Positions 1-6,976 of a DNA stretch of 9,190 nucleotides are shown one piece after another (position 1 is the stretch's first letter; each line of letters begins with the position of its first letter). The notes below the pieces were generated by a model. The model searched no databases, was not told the origin of the DNA, and saw only the letters and a list, made by a program, of their open reading frames with translations. Both the position numbers and the translations under genes were made by a program. The stretch is from assembly GCA_929200175.1 (NCBI GenBank), contig CAKMYR010000044.1, positions 1 through 9,190 of the forward strand, written 5' to 3'. Source of the DNA: an uncultured Gammaproteobacteria bacterium. Its GTDB lineage: Bacteria; Pseudomonadota; Gammaproteobacteria; PS1; Pseudothioglobaceae.

Positions 1-264
1 GCAGAATTTATAAGTACTTCATTTAAGCAAAATAAAGATGGTAGTGGCATATTAAAAGGAGATCTTACTTTGCATGGAGTTACTAAAAACATAGTTATAA
101 ATGTTAAATATATAAACGAAGGCAAAGATCCTTGGGGCGGGTATCGTATTGGGTTTGAAGGTATTAGTACAATAACTTTAGCTGATTTTAATATTAATAC
201 TAATCTTGGCCCTGCATCGAAAAAATTGGATTTAATTTTTTCTATTGAAGGAGTACGTCAATAA
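1..264 (+). CDS. YceI-family periplasmic protein, C-terminal part (5' truncated by window edge)
   Basis: Frame 1 is open from base 1 to the TAA at 262-264, giving 87 residues with no start codon inside the window, so the gene begins upstream. The visible part carries YceI family hallmarks: a GDLTLHGVTK segment (residues 21-30 of the fragment), GKDPWGGYRIGFEG (about residues 41-54), then a TITLADFNI stretch and a final beta strand ending SIEGVRQ. YceI proteins are lipocalin-like beta barrels, usually exported to the periplasm, that bind polyisoprenoid lipids; the physiological role is often unclear. About half of a typical 190-residue protein is present, and the signal peptide would lie outside the window. 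It converges on queA with only 26 bp between stops. The family call is firm; the substrate and role are not. Confidence 0.85.
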   Translation, partial: AEFISTSFKQNKDGSGILKGDLTLHGVTKNIVINVKYINEGKDPWGGYRIGFEGISTITLADFNINTNLGPASKKLDLIFSIEGVRQ

Positions 265-290
265 TATTTTTATAAATTTTGTTGGTTGCT

Positions 291-1304
291 TTAAGTTTTA
301 TTTAATAACATAGCATCTCCATAAGAAAAGAATCTATATTTTTGTTCGATGGCATGTTTGTAGATTTTTATCATTTTTTCATAGCCAATAAAAGCAGCTA
401 CTAAAGCAAGTAGTGAAGAATAAGGTAAATGGAAGTTAGTTATCATCATATCAACAACTTTAAAATTATATCCGGGATAGATAAAAATATCAGTTTCTCC
501 TTTTTGTGCTTTTAAATCTAAGTTTTTATAACTAGCTTCTAAGACTCGTACAGATGTGGTTCCAACTGCAATAATGCGCCCACCTGATTGTTTAGTTTTG
601 TTAATTTGATCAATGACCGATTGGTTAATTTCAAAATACTCGCTATGCATTTTATGGTTTTTAATATTTTCTTTTTTAATTGGTTTAAATGTAGCCGAGC
701 CTACATGTAAAGTTACAAAGCAATGATTAATATTTTTTTTCTTTAATAATTCTAGTAGCTTATTATCAAAATGTAGTCCTGCTGTTGGCGCTGCAACTGC
801 GCCAGCTTTTTTTGCATATATGGTTTGATAACGCTTTAAATCATCTTGATTATCTGCTCTTTTAATATATGGCGGTAATGGAATATGGCCGATATTATCT
901 AGTAAATCAAATATTGATTCAGTATAAAACTCTAATTTATAAATATCATCTTGTTTTGATACAATTTTTGCTTTGGCGCCATTTTCTAAAATTAAAAAAC
1001 TATCATTTCTTAACTTTCCACTATGTTTAATCATAGCTAATGCTATTGTTTTATCCAAAATACGCTCAATCATAATTTCAACATTGCCGCCAGTTTTTTT
1101 ATTAGCAAATAAACGAGCAGGAATAACTTTAGTATCATTCATAACTAATAAATCTCCCGGCTGTAAAAAATTAACTATTTGAGAAAAATAAGTATCTATT
1201 ATGTTAGATGTTGATACCAAAAGACGAGAATCTGTTCTGTTTTTAGGCGGGGTTTGAGCGATTAATGAACTTGGTAAATCAAAATATAAATCATTTAAAA
1301 GCAT
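291..1304 (-). CDS. queA: S-adenosylmethionine:tRNA ribosyltransferase-isomerase (queuosine synthesis)
   Basis: QueA transfers and isomerises the ribosyl part of S-adenosylmethionine onto preQ1 at the tRNA wobble base, giving epoxyqueuosine; it acts in the cytoplasm. The 337-residue product is slightly shorter than the roughly 355-residue enterobacterial protein but looks complete. Conserved blocks are in order: FDLPSSLIAQTP (8-19), NDTKVIPARL (56-65), HIPLPPYIKR (140-149), AVAAPTAGLHF (169-179), TLHVGSATF (198-206), GTTSVRVLE (248-256), ITNFHLP (288-294) and YGDAML (328-333). The ATG at 1304 fits the family N-terminus and overlaps the last 10 bp of rnfG, so translation is probably coupled; no clear Shine-Dalgarno sequence precedes it. 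No other queuosine gene (such as tgt) is visible. Its position as the last gene of the rnf operon is unusual; in many gammaproteobacteria rnfE sits there. Confidence 0.97.
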   Translation of the reverse strand: MLLNDLYFDLPSSLIAQTPPKNRTDSRLLVSTSNIIDTYFSQIVNFLQPGDLLVMNDTKVIPARLFANKKTGGNVEIMIERILDKTIALAMIKHSGKLRNDSFLILENGAKAKIVSKQDDIYKLEFYTESIFDLLDNIGHIPLPPYIKRADNQDDLKRYQTIYAKKAGAVAAPTAGLHFDNKLLELLKKKNINHCFVTLHVGSATFKPIKKENIKNHKMHSEYFEINQSVIDQINKTKQSGGRIIAVGTTSVRVLEASYKNLDLKAQKGETDIFIYPGYNFKVVDMMITNFHLPYSSLLALVAAFIGYEKMIKIYKHAIEQKYRFFSYGDAMLLNKT

Positions 1305-1915
1305 GATTGTTGTTGATTATTTTTATCTTGAGAGCATAGTTTATCAAATAATTCCAATATTTCATAAGTAGAAGTAACAATAGCACGCGGAGTAATAGTA
1401 GCACCTGTAAAGCTATCAAATGCACCGCCATCTCGATCCACTTTCCAATTAGATGCTGAAGGGTTTTCAAGAGATAGACCAGAAAATTGCTTAATCCAAT
1501 CAGATTTTTTAATATTAATCTTATCACCAAGACCAGGGGTTTCTTTATGAGTTATTACTCTAACTCCTAGCAATTTGTTATTTATATTAACTCCAGTTAA
1601 TAAGCGAATATTGCCGTTATAGCCATTTGGGTATACATGATCAAATAAATAAGCGAATATTTTATTATTTAGTTTAGCTGGATAAATAGTTACATCTTGC
1701 TCTATGCCGTGGAGTTTAATTTTTTTTGTAAATTTTTCGAAGATAATATCATTGTTGTAACCACTAACTAATTCTTCTAAACGATTAATTAGTAATTGAT
1801 CTTCATTATATTTAATTTGTTCTTTAGTAACATTTTGCGTTAACACTACAAATAATATACTAATAAAAGTAAATATAAATAAAGACATACCCGATTTAAT
1901 TATAAGATTTTTCAT
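1295..1915 (-). CDS. rnfG: Rnf electron transport complex subunit G (covalent FMN protein)
   Basis: RnfG is anchored in the inner membrane with its flavin domain outside the cytoplasm and carries a covalently bound FMN in the Rnf NADH:ferredoxin oxidoreductase (called RsxG in E. coli). The 206-residue protein has one N-terminal membrane segment (about residues 8-27), a family block THKETPGLGDKI (122-133), and the flavinylation motif DSFTGATITPRA (167-178), in which Thr173 is the predicted FMN attachment site. This agrees closely with E. coli RsxG in motif and length. The ATG at 1915 directly abuts the rnfD TAA (TAAATG), and the stop overlaps queA by 10 bp. FMN attachment needs the transferase ApbE, which is not in the window. 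Confidence 0.96.
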   Translation of the reverse strand: MKNLIIKSGMSLFIFTFISILFVVLTQNVTKEQIKYNEDQLLINRLEELVSGYNNDIIFEKFTKKIKLHGIEQDVTIYPAKLNNKIFAYLFDHVYPNGYNGNIRLLTGVNINNKLLGVRVITHKETPGLGDKINIKKSDWIKQFSGLSLENPSASNWKVDRDGGAFDSFTGATITPRAIVTSTYEILELFDKLCSQDKNNQQQSCF

Positions 1916-2869
1916 TTAGTTTTTATCACCAAATATTTTAGGTTTAGTATAATAATCAATTAAAGGGACAGTGATATTCATCAACAATACAGCGAAAGCT
2001 ATTCCATCTGGGTAACCACCAAATACACGAATAATTATAACTAATACACCAATACAAAAGCCATAAATTAAGCGTCCTATTGGCGTAGTGCTAGAAGACA
2101 CAGGATCAGTAGCGATAAAAAATGCCCCTAACATAGTCGCTCCAGTAGTTAAATGAAAATAAAAAGGCATATATAAATCTGAATCTATTAAAGATAAAAT
2201 TAATGAAGTTAAAGATAAGCCTAATAAAAAAGCTAAAGGAATATGAAAGTAAATAATTTTACGAATTAATAAATAAATCCCTCCTAGTAAAAATCCAATA
2301 TTAATCCAAATTTGAGAATCAGAAGTAGTATAAATTTCATTTACAAATTTTCCAAGTGATAGTTTAGTTTTAATGTCATCTAGTAAAGTAGCGCCACTAA
2401 TTGCATTAAAAGATTTTGCATTAAAAATTAAATCAAAACTTTGCCCTATGTCTAAAAATACATTAGCCCAAGTTGTCATCTGTAATGGGTAAGATATAAG
2501 TAAAAAAGCATATCCTAACATTGCTGGATTAAAAGGATTATGACCTAAACCACCATAAATATGTTTGCCAAAAATAATAGCAAAAGAAGTACCCAAAACA
2601 ATAATCCACCAAGGAGCTATCGAAGGGATAGAGACAGCTAATAAAATCGCAGTTAAAATACCTGAAAAATCAGTAATTGTACTTTTAATCGGTAATTTTC
2701 TAATTGAAAGAAAAATAGACTCAACAATAATTGAGGTAATAATTGCTAAAATTATTTGAAATATAATTCCCCAACCAAAATAATAATAATTAGCAGCTAT
2801 GCCTAGAGATAAGGCACAAATGACTTGGAACATAATTTGACTAGTATTTAATTTATTATTTAACAGCAT
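1916..2869 (-). CDS. rnfD: Rnf electron transport complex subunit D (membrane FMN protein)
   Basis: RnfD is a polytopic inner-membrane subunit of the Rnf complex with a covalent FMN, homologous to NqrB of the Na+-pumping NADH:quinone reductase. The 317-residue product has about eight to ten hydrophobic segments and the family landmarks LTAILLAVSIPSIAPWW (72-88), YGGLGHNPFNPAMLGY (105-120), SGATLLDD (158-165), LTTGATMLGAFFIATDPV and GGYPDGIAFAVLLMNITVPL near the C-terminus. Thr161 in SGAT is the predicted FMN-bearing residue. It is somewhat shorter than E. coli RsxD (about 350), mainly through a shorter N-terminus and a shorter loop before the FMN site. The ATG at 2869 overlaps the end of rnfC by 14 bp, pointing to coupled translation. 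Confidence 0.96.
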   Translation of the reverse strand: MLLNNKLNTSQIMFQVICALSLGIAANYYYFGWGIIFQIILAIITSIIVESIFLSIRKLPIKSTITDFSGILTAILLAVSIPSIAPWWIIVLGTSFAIIFGKHIYGGLGHNPFNPAMLGYAFLLISYPLQMTTWANVFLDIGQSFDLIFNAKSFNAISGATLLDDIKTKLSLGKFVNEIYTTSDSQIWINIGFLLGGIYLLIRKIIYFHIPLAFLLGLSLTSLILSLIDSDLYMPFYFHLTTGATMLGAFFIATDPVSSSTTPIGRLIYGFCIGVLVIIIRVFGGYPDGIAFAVLLMNITVPLIDYYTKPKIFGDKN

Positions 2870-4355
2870 TTTTTGTTTTTACACGATTCATTGCAGATAA
2901 GATTTTATCTTTTTGCTCTTTATCATTAATCATTTTTTGTTTTAATTCTTTTCTTTTTTTAGCTAACATTTCGGCGCGTTCAAGCTTATTGCGCTCTAAA
3001 CGATATTCTCTATATTCAAATCTTTCTCTAGCTATATCTGCTTGTTTTTGCTCTTTTGTTTGTTTGCGATATAAAGACTTAGCAAAAGTAAAATAATCAA
3101 CTAATTCTATATCACTAGGACAAACATAAGTACAGCAATTACATTCAATACAATCTAGTAATTTATAGTTTATCGCTTTATCAATATTTTCACTTTTAGC
3201 ATACCAATAAAGTTGTTGTGGCAATAAATTTATTGGACAAGATTGATTACATTGCCCACAACGGATACATTCTTTAGCAATTGGCTTTTGTTTGGCTTTA
3301 TTAACAAAAATACAGTTAGTAGTTTTACAAATAGCTATTTTGGTATCTTTAATATCAATTCCCATCATCATTCCTCCCATGCGAACATCGTAGTTATCAG
3401 TATTAGGTTTAGATAAGTTGATAATATGCGAAAACGAAGATCCTATACGAACTTCATAATTAGTTGGATTATCAATTGAAGATCCTGTTACTGTAATTAT
3501 CCTAGAGATTAATGGTTTTTTGATAGTTATTGCATCAAATATAGCTTTAGTTGTAGCTATATTTTGACATAAAATCCCAAAATTAACGGGAAATTTTCCT
3601 GATTGAATTTCAGTACCAAGTAAGTGTTTAATAAGTATTTTTTCTGAACCAGAAGTATATTTTGTTGGAATTTTTTTAATTTTAACAACGTCATTATTAT
3701 TGTATTTAGATAAAATTTCAAAAGATTTTTTTTTGTCATCTTCAATTGCAATAATTACATTTTTAGCACCAGTAATATGTAATAAAATTTCAATTCCGCC
3801 TAATATTTCTTTAGCATAGTTTTGCATAAGAGCGTCATCACACATAATTCCTGGCTCGCACTCAGAGCCATTAATGATTATTGTTTTACAGTTTTTAATA
3901 TTTTCTAGCTTAGCATGGGTAGGAAATCCAGCTCCTCCTAAACCAACAATAGCAGCATTTTTAATACAATTAATTAATTCTAATTTATCTTTATTTAAAA
4001 AATTGTCAACATAATTTGATTTTTCTATCCAATTATCTTTGCCATCTGATTCAATAGTTATGCTTTTAATTTTTAATCCTGATTTATGTGGAATTACCTG
4101 ATTATTAATAGCAGTTACAGTGCCTGATATAGAAGAATGAACAGGTGTTCCTATACTATCTTGGGGGGTGGCAATAATTTGTCCAGTTAAGACTTTTTCT
4201 CCTATTTTGACACAAGGTATTGCCTGATTATTAGTATATTGCTGTTGTAATGACAATACTATTTTATTTGGTAAAGGAGCTTTTATTATATTGGTACTAA
4301 TAGTTTTATAATTATTAGGAACAACTATACCTTTAGTGTATTTTTTATCAAGCAT
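2856..4355 (-). CDS. rnfC: Rnf electron transport complex subunit C (NADH-binding Fe-S/flavin subunit)
   Basis: RnfC is the peripheral cytoplasmic subunit thought to oxidise or reduce NAD(H). The 499-residue product has an N-terminal barrel-sandwich region, a nucleotide/flavin-binding segment VGLGGAGFPTHAKL (137-150) followed by NGSECEPG (162-169), a SLBB-like region, and two [4Fe-4S] motifs: Cys363, 366, 369 and 373, and Cys402, 405, 408 and 412. After residue 430 a highly charged Arg/Lys/Glu-rich, probably coiled-coil tail extends to the end. Enterobacterial and Vibrio RnfC have a much longer repetitive tail (totals above 700 residues); here the tail is about 70 residues, near the length of the Rhodobacter protein. 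The ATG at 4355 overlaps the rnfB stop by 8 bp, and the N-terminus fits the family. Confidence 0.96.
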   Translation of the reverse strand: MLDKKYTKGIVVPNNYKTISTNIIKAPLPNKIVLSLQQQYTNNQAIPCVKIGEKVLTGQIIATPQDSIGTPVHSSISGTVTAINNQVIPHKSGLKIKSITIESDGKDNWIEKSNYVDNFLNKDKLELINCIKNAAIVGLGGAGFPTHAKLENIKNCKTIIINGSECEPGIMCDDALMQNYAKEILGGIEILLHITGAKNVIIAIEDDKKKSFEILSKYNNNDVVKIKKIPTKYTSGSEKILIKHLLGTEIQSGKFPVNFGILCQNIATTKAIFDAITIKKPLISRIITVTGSSIDNPTNYEVRIGSSFSHIINLSKPNTDNYDVRMGGMMMGIDIKDTKIAICKTTNCIFVNKAKQKPIAKECIRCGQCNQSCPINLLPQQLYWYAKSENIDKAINYKLLDCIECNCCTYVCPSDIELVDYFTFAKSLYRKQTKEQKQADIARERFEYREYRLERNKLERAEMLAKKRKELKQKMINDKEQKDKILSAMNRVKTKNAVK

Positions 4356-4890
4356 TTGAAGTCTTTAAAATATTTGGTACATAATCATAAATCGTAGGTT
4401 TAATATCCACTATATAAATACAATCAACAGGACAAACTGGAATACATAAATCACAGCCAGTACATTCACTACTGATAACAGTAGTCATAACTTTAGCAGC
4501 CCCAACAAAAGCATCAACGGGGCAAGCTTGGATGCATAAAGTACAGCCAATACATAAGTTTTCATCTATTTCTACTATATGTTTTTCTTTGGTTTCTCCA
4601 TTTTCTGAGTTTAATTCTAAAACTTCTACGTCTAATAATTCTGATAATTTATTTATCACTTCTTGTCCGCCTGGTGGACATTGATTAATAGGAGCTTGGT
4701 TTTTAGCAATTGCTTTAGCATAAGGCTTACATCCCGGATAATTACATTGTCCGCATTGAGTCTGTGGCAAAATAGCATCTATTTGATCAACTAAAGGATC
4801 GCCTTTAATTCTAAATTTAACAGCTGCATAACCTAAAATTAAACCAAGTAATAAAGATAAAATAGAGATAATAAATACTGAATTAAACAC
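4348..4890 (-). CDS. rnfB: Rnf electron transport complex subunit B (ferredoxin-like Fe-S subunit)
   Basis: RnfB is the multi-cluster Fe-S subunit thought to exchange electrons with ferredoxin at the cytoplasmic face. The 180-residue product has an N-terminal membrane anchor (about residues 4-24), then a four-cysteine cluster domain CGQCNYPGC with Cys46, 49, 54 and 71, and a double [4Fe-4S] ferredoxin domain with Cys113, 116, 119, 123 and Cys143, 146, 149, 153. All twelve ligands are present, so three clusters are predicted. Length and motifs match E. coli RsxB closely. The start is a GTG (4888-4890) whose G is also the last base of the rnfA TAG stop; this one-base overlap and the family N-terminus support the start. 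The 3' end overlaps rnfC by 8 bp. Confidence 0.96.
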   Translation of the reverse strand: MFNSVFIISILSLLLGLILGYAAVKFRIKGDPLVDQIDAILPQTQCGQCNYPGCKPYAKAIAKNQAPINQCPPGGQEVINKLSELLDVEVLELNSENGETKEKHIVEIDENLCIGCTLCIQACPVDAFVGAAKVMTTVISSECTGCDLCIPVCPVDCIYIVDIKPTIYDYVPNILKTSNA

Positions 4891-5465
4891 TATGCTAATC
4901 CAATAAATCCCATAAATCCCATAGACATTAAACCAGCAGTAATAAGTGCAATTGGAGTTCCTTGAAATATTTTAGGAACATTAGCTAATGCAATCCTTTC
5001 TATAATTGAAGAAAATAAAACCAAAATAACAGAAAAGCCAACAGCAGCACCAAAGCCATAAACAACAGAATCTAAAAATCCATTATTTAATCCAACATTT
5101 AAAAGAGCTACCCCTAAAACTGCACAATTTGTAGTTATAAGAGGAAGAAATACACCTAATGATTGATGCAGAACTGGCGAAGTTTTATTAACTATTAATT
5201 CAGTAAACCCTACCACTGCAGCAATAACAACAATAAAAGCAATATTTCTTAAGTATCCAATTTCAAATGGAATTAGAATATAGTTATTAATTAAATAACT
5301 TAAAATACTAGCAGTTGTTAGCACAAAAGTAGTTGCAAAACCCATTCCTATCGAGGAATCAATGTTTTTTGAAACTCCCATAAAAGGACATAACCCTAAA
5401 AATTTTACTAATACAAAATTATTTACCAATATGGTGCTAATTAAAATTAAAACATATTCATTCAT
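4890..5465 (-). CDS. rnfA: Rnf electron transport complex subunit A (integral membrane)
   Basis: RnfA is a six-helix inner-membrane subunit of the Rnf complex, paired in known complexes with its homologue RnfE; the two antiparallel subunits bind an intramembrane Fe-S cluster. The 191-residue product contains LVNNFVLVKFLGLCPFMGVS near the N-terminus, KTSPVLHQSLGVFLPLITTNCAVLGVALLN in the middle, and ALITAGLMSMGFMGFIGLA at the end. The Cys in GLCPF and the Cys in TTNCAVLG are the conserved cluster cysteines. The ATG at 5465 is chosen because it gives the family N-terminus MNEYVLILIST; an in-frame GTG one codon upstream is possible. No clear Shine-Dalgarno sequence precedes it. It is the first gene of the rnf block and shares one base with rnfB. 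Confidence 0.95.
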   Translation of the reverse strand: MNEYVLILISTILVNNFVLVKFLGLCPFMGVSKNIDSSIGMGFATTFVLTTASILSYLINNYILIPFEIGYLRNIAFIVVIAAVVGFTELIVNKTSPVLHQSLGVFLPLITTNCAVLGVALLNVGLNNGFLDSVVYGFGAAVGFSVILVLFSSIIERIALANVPKIFQGTPIALITAGLMSMGFMGFIGLA

Positions 5466-5607
5466 CACACATGTATTTTATTGCAGTTTAAAAATAGTAT
5501 TAAATATAAGTACTAAGTTTTATAGCGCTTACAAAGATATCATTTTAATATTTTTTAAAAATTTAAACTTCAACCTCTTTTAAAATAATCAAATAAATTT
5601 TAATAAT
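5466..5607. other. AT-rich spacer between the cys cluster and rnfA
   Basis: This 142-bp stretch holds no convincing gene. Apart from the candidate promoter at 5545-5573 it contains a loose inverted repeat with 5-bp arms (TAGTA at 5495-5499, TACTA at 5511-5515) between that promoter and rnfA, which could be a regulator site or chance. There is no strong terminator after cysH, so some readthrough into rnfA is possible. Confidence 0.5.
5545..5573 (-). promoter_or_regulatory. Candidate sigma70-type promoter for the rnf-queA block
   Basis: Reading the - strand, TTGAAG (5573-5568) is followed after 17 bp by TATTAA (5550-5545), each matching the consensus at four of six positions. Transcription would start near 5538, about 70 nt before the rnfA start. 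The spacer is so AT-rich that chance matches are likely, and readthrough from cysH is an alternative. Confidence 0.3.
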
Positions 5608-6315
5608 TTAAGCTGGCAGCTTTAATGATTTAGTATGGATACCACATTCACCACCACATTTACTAGAGCCAAGCCATCTTCCGCTACGCTCATCACCAAC
5701 TGCTACTGCAGTACAAGGAGTACATCCAAGAGATCTATAACCTTCTTTATATAGTTTATTAACCTTGATTTGATTCATAGCTAAATATTGCCAAATTTCT
5801 CTTTCTTCCCAAATTAAAATAGGATTAAGTTTAGCTAAATCTTTATCTCTAAATTCAATTTCTCTGTAGTCTGTTCTGGTTCTACCTTCGGTACATCTAA
5901 GTCCAGTTATCCAACATTTGGCTTTAAGTTCTTTTAATGCTTGTCTAGTAGGTTCTACTTTATAAATCTCACAACATCCATCTGGATCTGTTTCATACAA
6001 TTTATCAACCGTACTATCACTTTCAAAAATTGATGTTTCAGGATAGCGCTTAACAAAATCTCTCATGTATGATTTAGTTTCAAGTGGTTTGTAAGGCGTA
6101 GTTACTATAAAGCCTTTAATATCTTTAGATACTTGTTTTACTAAATCCCAAACTACACAAGAATCTTTGCCTAAACTATTTGCAGCAATAAGATTTTCGC
6201 CGTATTCATTGTAAGCGTCCTCAATTAAATCCAAAGATCTTTGGATTTTTTGTGGTAATGTTAAACCATTAACCATTTCAAAAATTTCTTCACTTGTTAA
6301 GTTATATTCATTCAT
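5608..6315 (-). CDS. cysH: CysH-family (APS/PAPS) reductase with Fe-S cysteines
   Basis: The protein belongs to the PP-loop adenylylsulfate / phosphoadenylylsulfate reductase family, which reduces activated sulfate to sulfite with thioredoxin or glutaredoxin. The 235-residue product has a PP-loop NSLGKDS (46-52), the paired cysteines GCCEIYKVEP (113-122), a GLRCTEGRTRTDYR block (138-151), GCTPC (197-201) and a C-terminal ECGIH (223-227) with the presumed catalytic Cys224. The CC plus CxxC set (Cys114, 115, 198, 201) is the [4Fe-4S] signature of the APS-using type, so APS is the more likely substrate. The PP-loop is SLGKDS instead of the SGAED-like or STSFG-like loops of common bacterial enzymes, and Tyr118 replaces the usual Arg after CCxI, so this is a divergent branch and substrate assignment is inference. 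A strong AAAGGAGAT ribosome site lies upstream of the ATG at 6315. It is the last gene of the cys cluster, 32 bp after the DUF2061 gene. Confidence 0.85.
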   Translation of the reverse strand: MNEYNLTSEEIFEMVNGLTLPQKIQRSLDLIEDAYNEYGENLIAANSLGKDSCVVWDLVKQVSKDIKGFIVTTPYKPLETKSYMRDFVKRYPETSIFESDSTVDKLYETDPDGCCEIYKVEPTRQALKELKAKCWITGLRCTEGRTRTDYREIEFRDKDLAKLNPILIWEEREIWQYLAMNQIKVNKLYKEGYRSLGCTPCTAVAVGDERSGRWLGSSKCGGECGIHTKSLKLPA

Positions 6316-6320
6316 TTTAT

Positions 6321-6337
6321 TTATATCTCCTTTATAA
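6321..6337 (-). promoter_or_regulatory. Strong ribosome binding site of cysH
   Basis: On the - strand an AAAGGAGAT core lies in the short gap after the DUF2061 gene, about 11 nt before the cysH ATG at 6315. It is the best Shine-Dalgarno match seen in the window and settles this start. Most other genes here lack one and rely on overlap coupling. Confidence 0.7.
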
Positions 6338-6347
6338 TTTATTTAGT

Positions 6348-6566
6348 TTAAGGTTTTGTAGTTATTCTGCCGAATGAGATTCTATTCCAGACACGCTCAT
6401 GTGCATAATACAATACAATTTTAGTAGCAACTTCAATAGCTCCAATTGAGGTTGCCATTACCCAATTTCCAGTTATAAAATAAGAAATTATAACTGTATC
6501 AAGGGTTGCAAATATTCTCCAAGACGTAGTTTTAGCAACTGATCTATATACTTTTTCAACAATCAT
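6348..6566 (-). CDS. DUF2061 small membrane protein, sulfur-assimilation associated
   Basis: The 72-residue product is a clear DUF2061 member: SVAKTTSWRIFATLDT (9-24), ITGNWVMATSIGAIEVATKI (31-50) and YYAHERVWNRI (53-63) are the family's conserved blocks. Two hydrophobic segments (about 19-32 and 35-54) suggest a small inner-membrane protein. Biochemical function is not established; the family is recurrently found beside sulfate-assimilation genes, as here. The ATG at 6566 starts 2 bp after the DUF934 stop, with a weak GGA-type ribosome site inside the end of that gene, so the two are almost certainly cotranscribed. A role in sulfate or sulfite handling, or in anchoring the reductases, is only a guess. 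Confidence 0.88.
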   Translation of the reverse strand: MIVEKVYRSVAKTTSWRIFATLDTVIISYFITGNWVMATSIGAIEVATKIVLYYAHERVWNRISFGRITTKP

Positions 6567-6568
6567 AG

Positions 6569-6976
6569 TTAATCCAATTTGTGTTTTTCTAATAATCCGA
6601 TATTATTATCAGCGGCTTGATAACAAATACTAAAATCGCTAGCATAATTGACATCGTATTTTTTATATTCTGGAAGTAATTCATAAGAATCAACACCAGA
6701 TCTTAATATGAATTGCAAATGATCAATATGAACATTAATTGCATGAATCTTGCCAGTATAACCTATTCTTTTTAGTAATTTTATTTGAGAATAATTTCTA
6801 CCGTCATCAAAATTACTAAAATCAACCGCAATAAGACTGGCTTGATTTAAAGTATCGGCTAAAGCTTGGACATCATCAGTCGGATTTAAAATAATACCTT
6901 TAGATGATGTTGAGTTATTTTTTTGCCAATTTTCTACATCAAGCAATTCATTTATTTTTATATTATTTTCAGGCAT
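6569..6976 (-). CDS. DUF934 protein, probable sulfite reductase partner
   Basis: The 135-residue product carries the DUF934 core VDFSNFDDGRNYSQIKLLKR (51-70) followed by GYTGKIHAINVHIDHLQFILRSGVDSYEL (72-100). The family is described as probably involved in sulfite reduction because its gene habitually follows a CysI-type reductase; it has no Fe-S or flavin motif here, so a structural or regulatory part is as likely as electron transfer. The ATG at 6976 is preferred over an in-frame TTG at 7006: it gives the usual N-terminus, overlaps the cysI stop by only 8 bp, and has an AAGGA sequence about 8 nt upstream. It lies between cysI and DUF2061 in one transcript. Confidence 0.9.
   Translation of the reverse strand: MPENNIKINELLDVENWQKNNSTSSKGIILNPTDDVQALADTLNQASLIAVDFSNFDDGRNYSQIKLLKRIGYTGKIHAINVHIDHLQFILRSGVDSYELLPEYKKYDVNYASDFSICYQAADNNIGLLEKHKLD

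Noticed and set aside
265..290. Bidirectional terminator between the YceI gene and queA
   Set aside because: The 26-bp gap is AT-rich but no stable hairpin with a T-run can be seen.
973..1182. Open frame on + strand inside queA
   Set aside because: It is antisense to conserved QueA coding sequence and resembles no family; a shadow.
1291..1530. Open frame on - strand, leucine-rich, overlapping rnfG
   Set aside because: It is a different frame of rnfG, whose FMN motif is intact in the true frame; low-complexity shadow.
2565..2759. Open frame on + strand inside rnfD
   Set aside because: Antisense shadow of conserved membrane segments of rnfD.
3557..3751. Open frame on - strand inside rnfC
   Set aside because: Alternative frame of intact rnfC with biased AT-rich composition.
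5362..5583. Open frame on + strand over the rnfA start and the spacer
   Set aside because: It is half antisense to rnfA, has no ribosome site and a composition typical of noncoding AT-rich DNA.
5610..5622. Small palindrome AAGCTGGCAGCTT over the cysH stop, as a terminator
   Set aside because: The stem would be about 5 bp with a 3-nt loop and no clean T-run follows on the - strand, so an intrinsic terminator is not supported.
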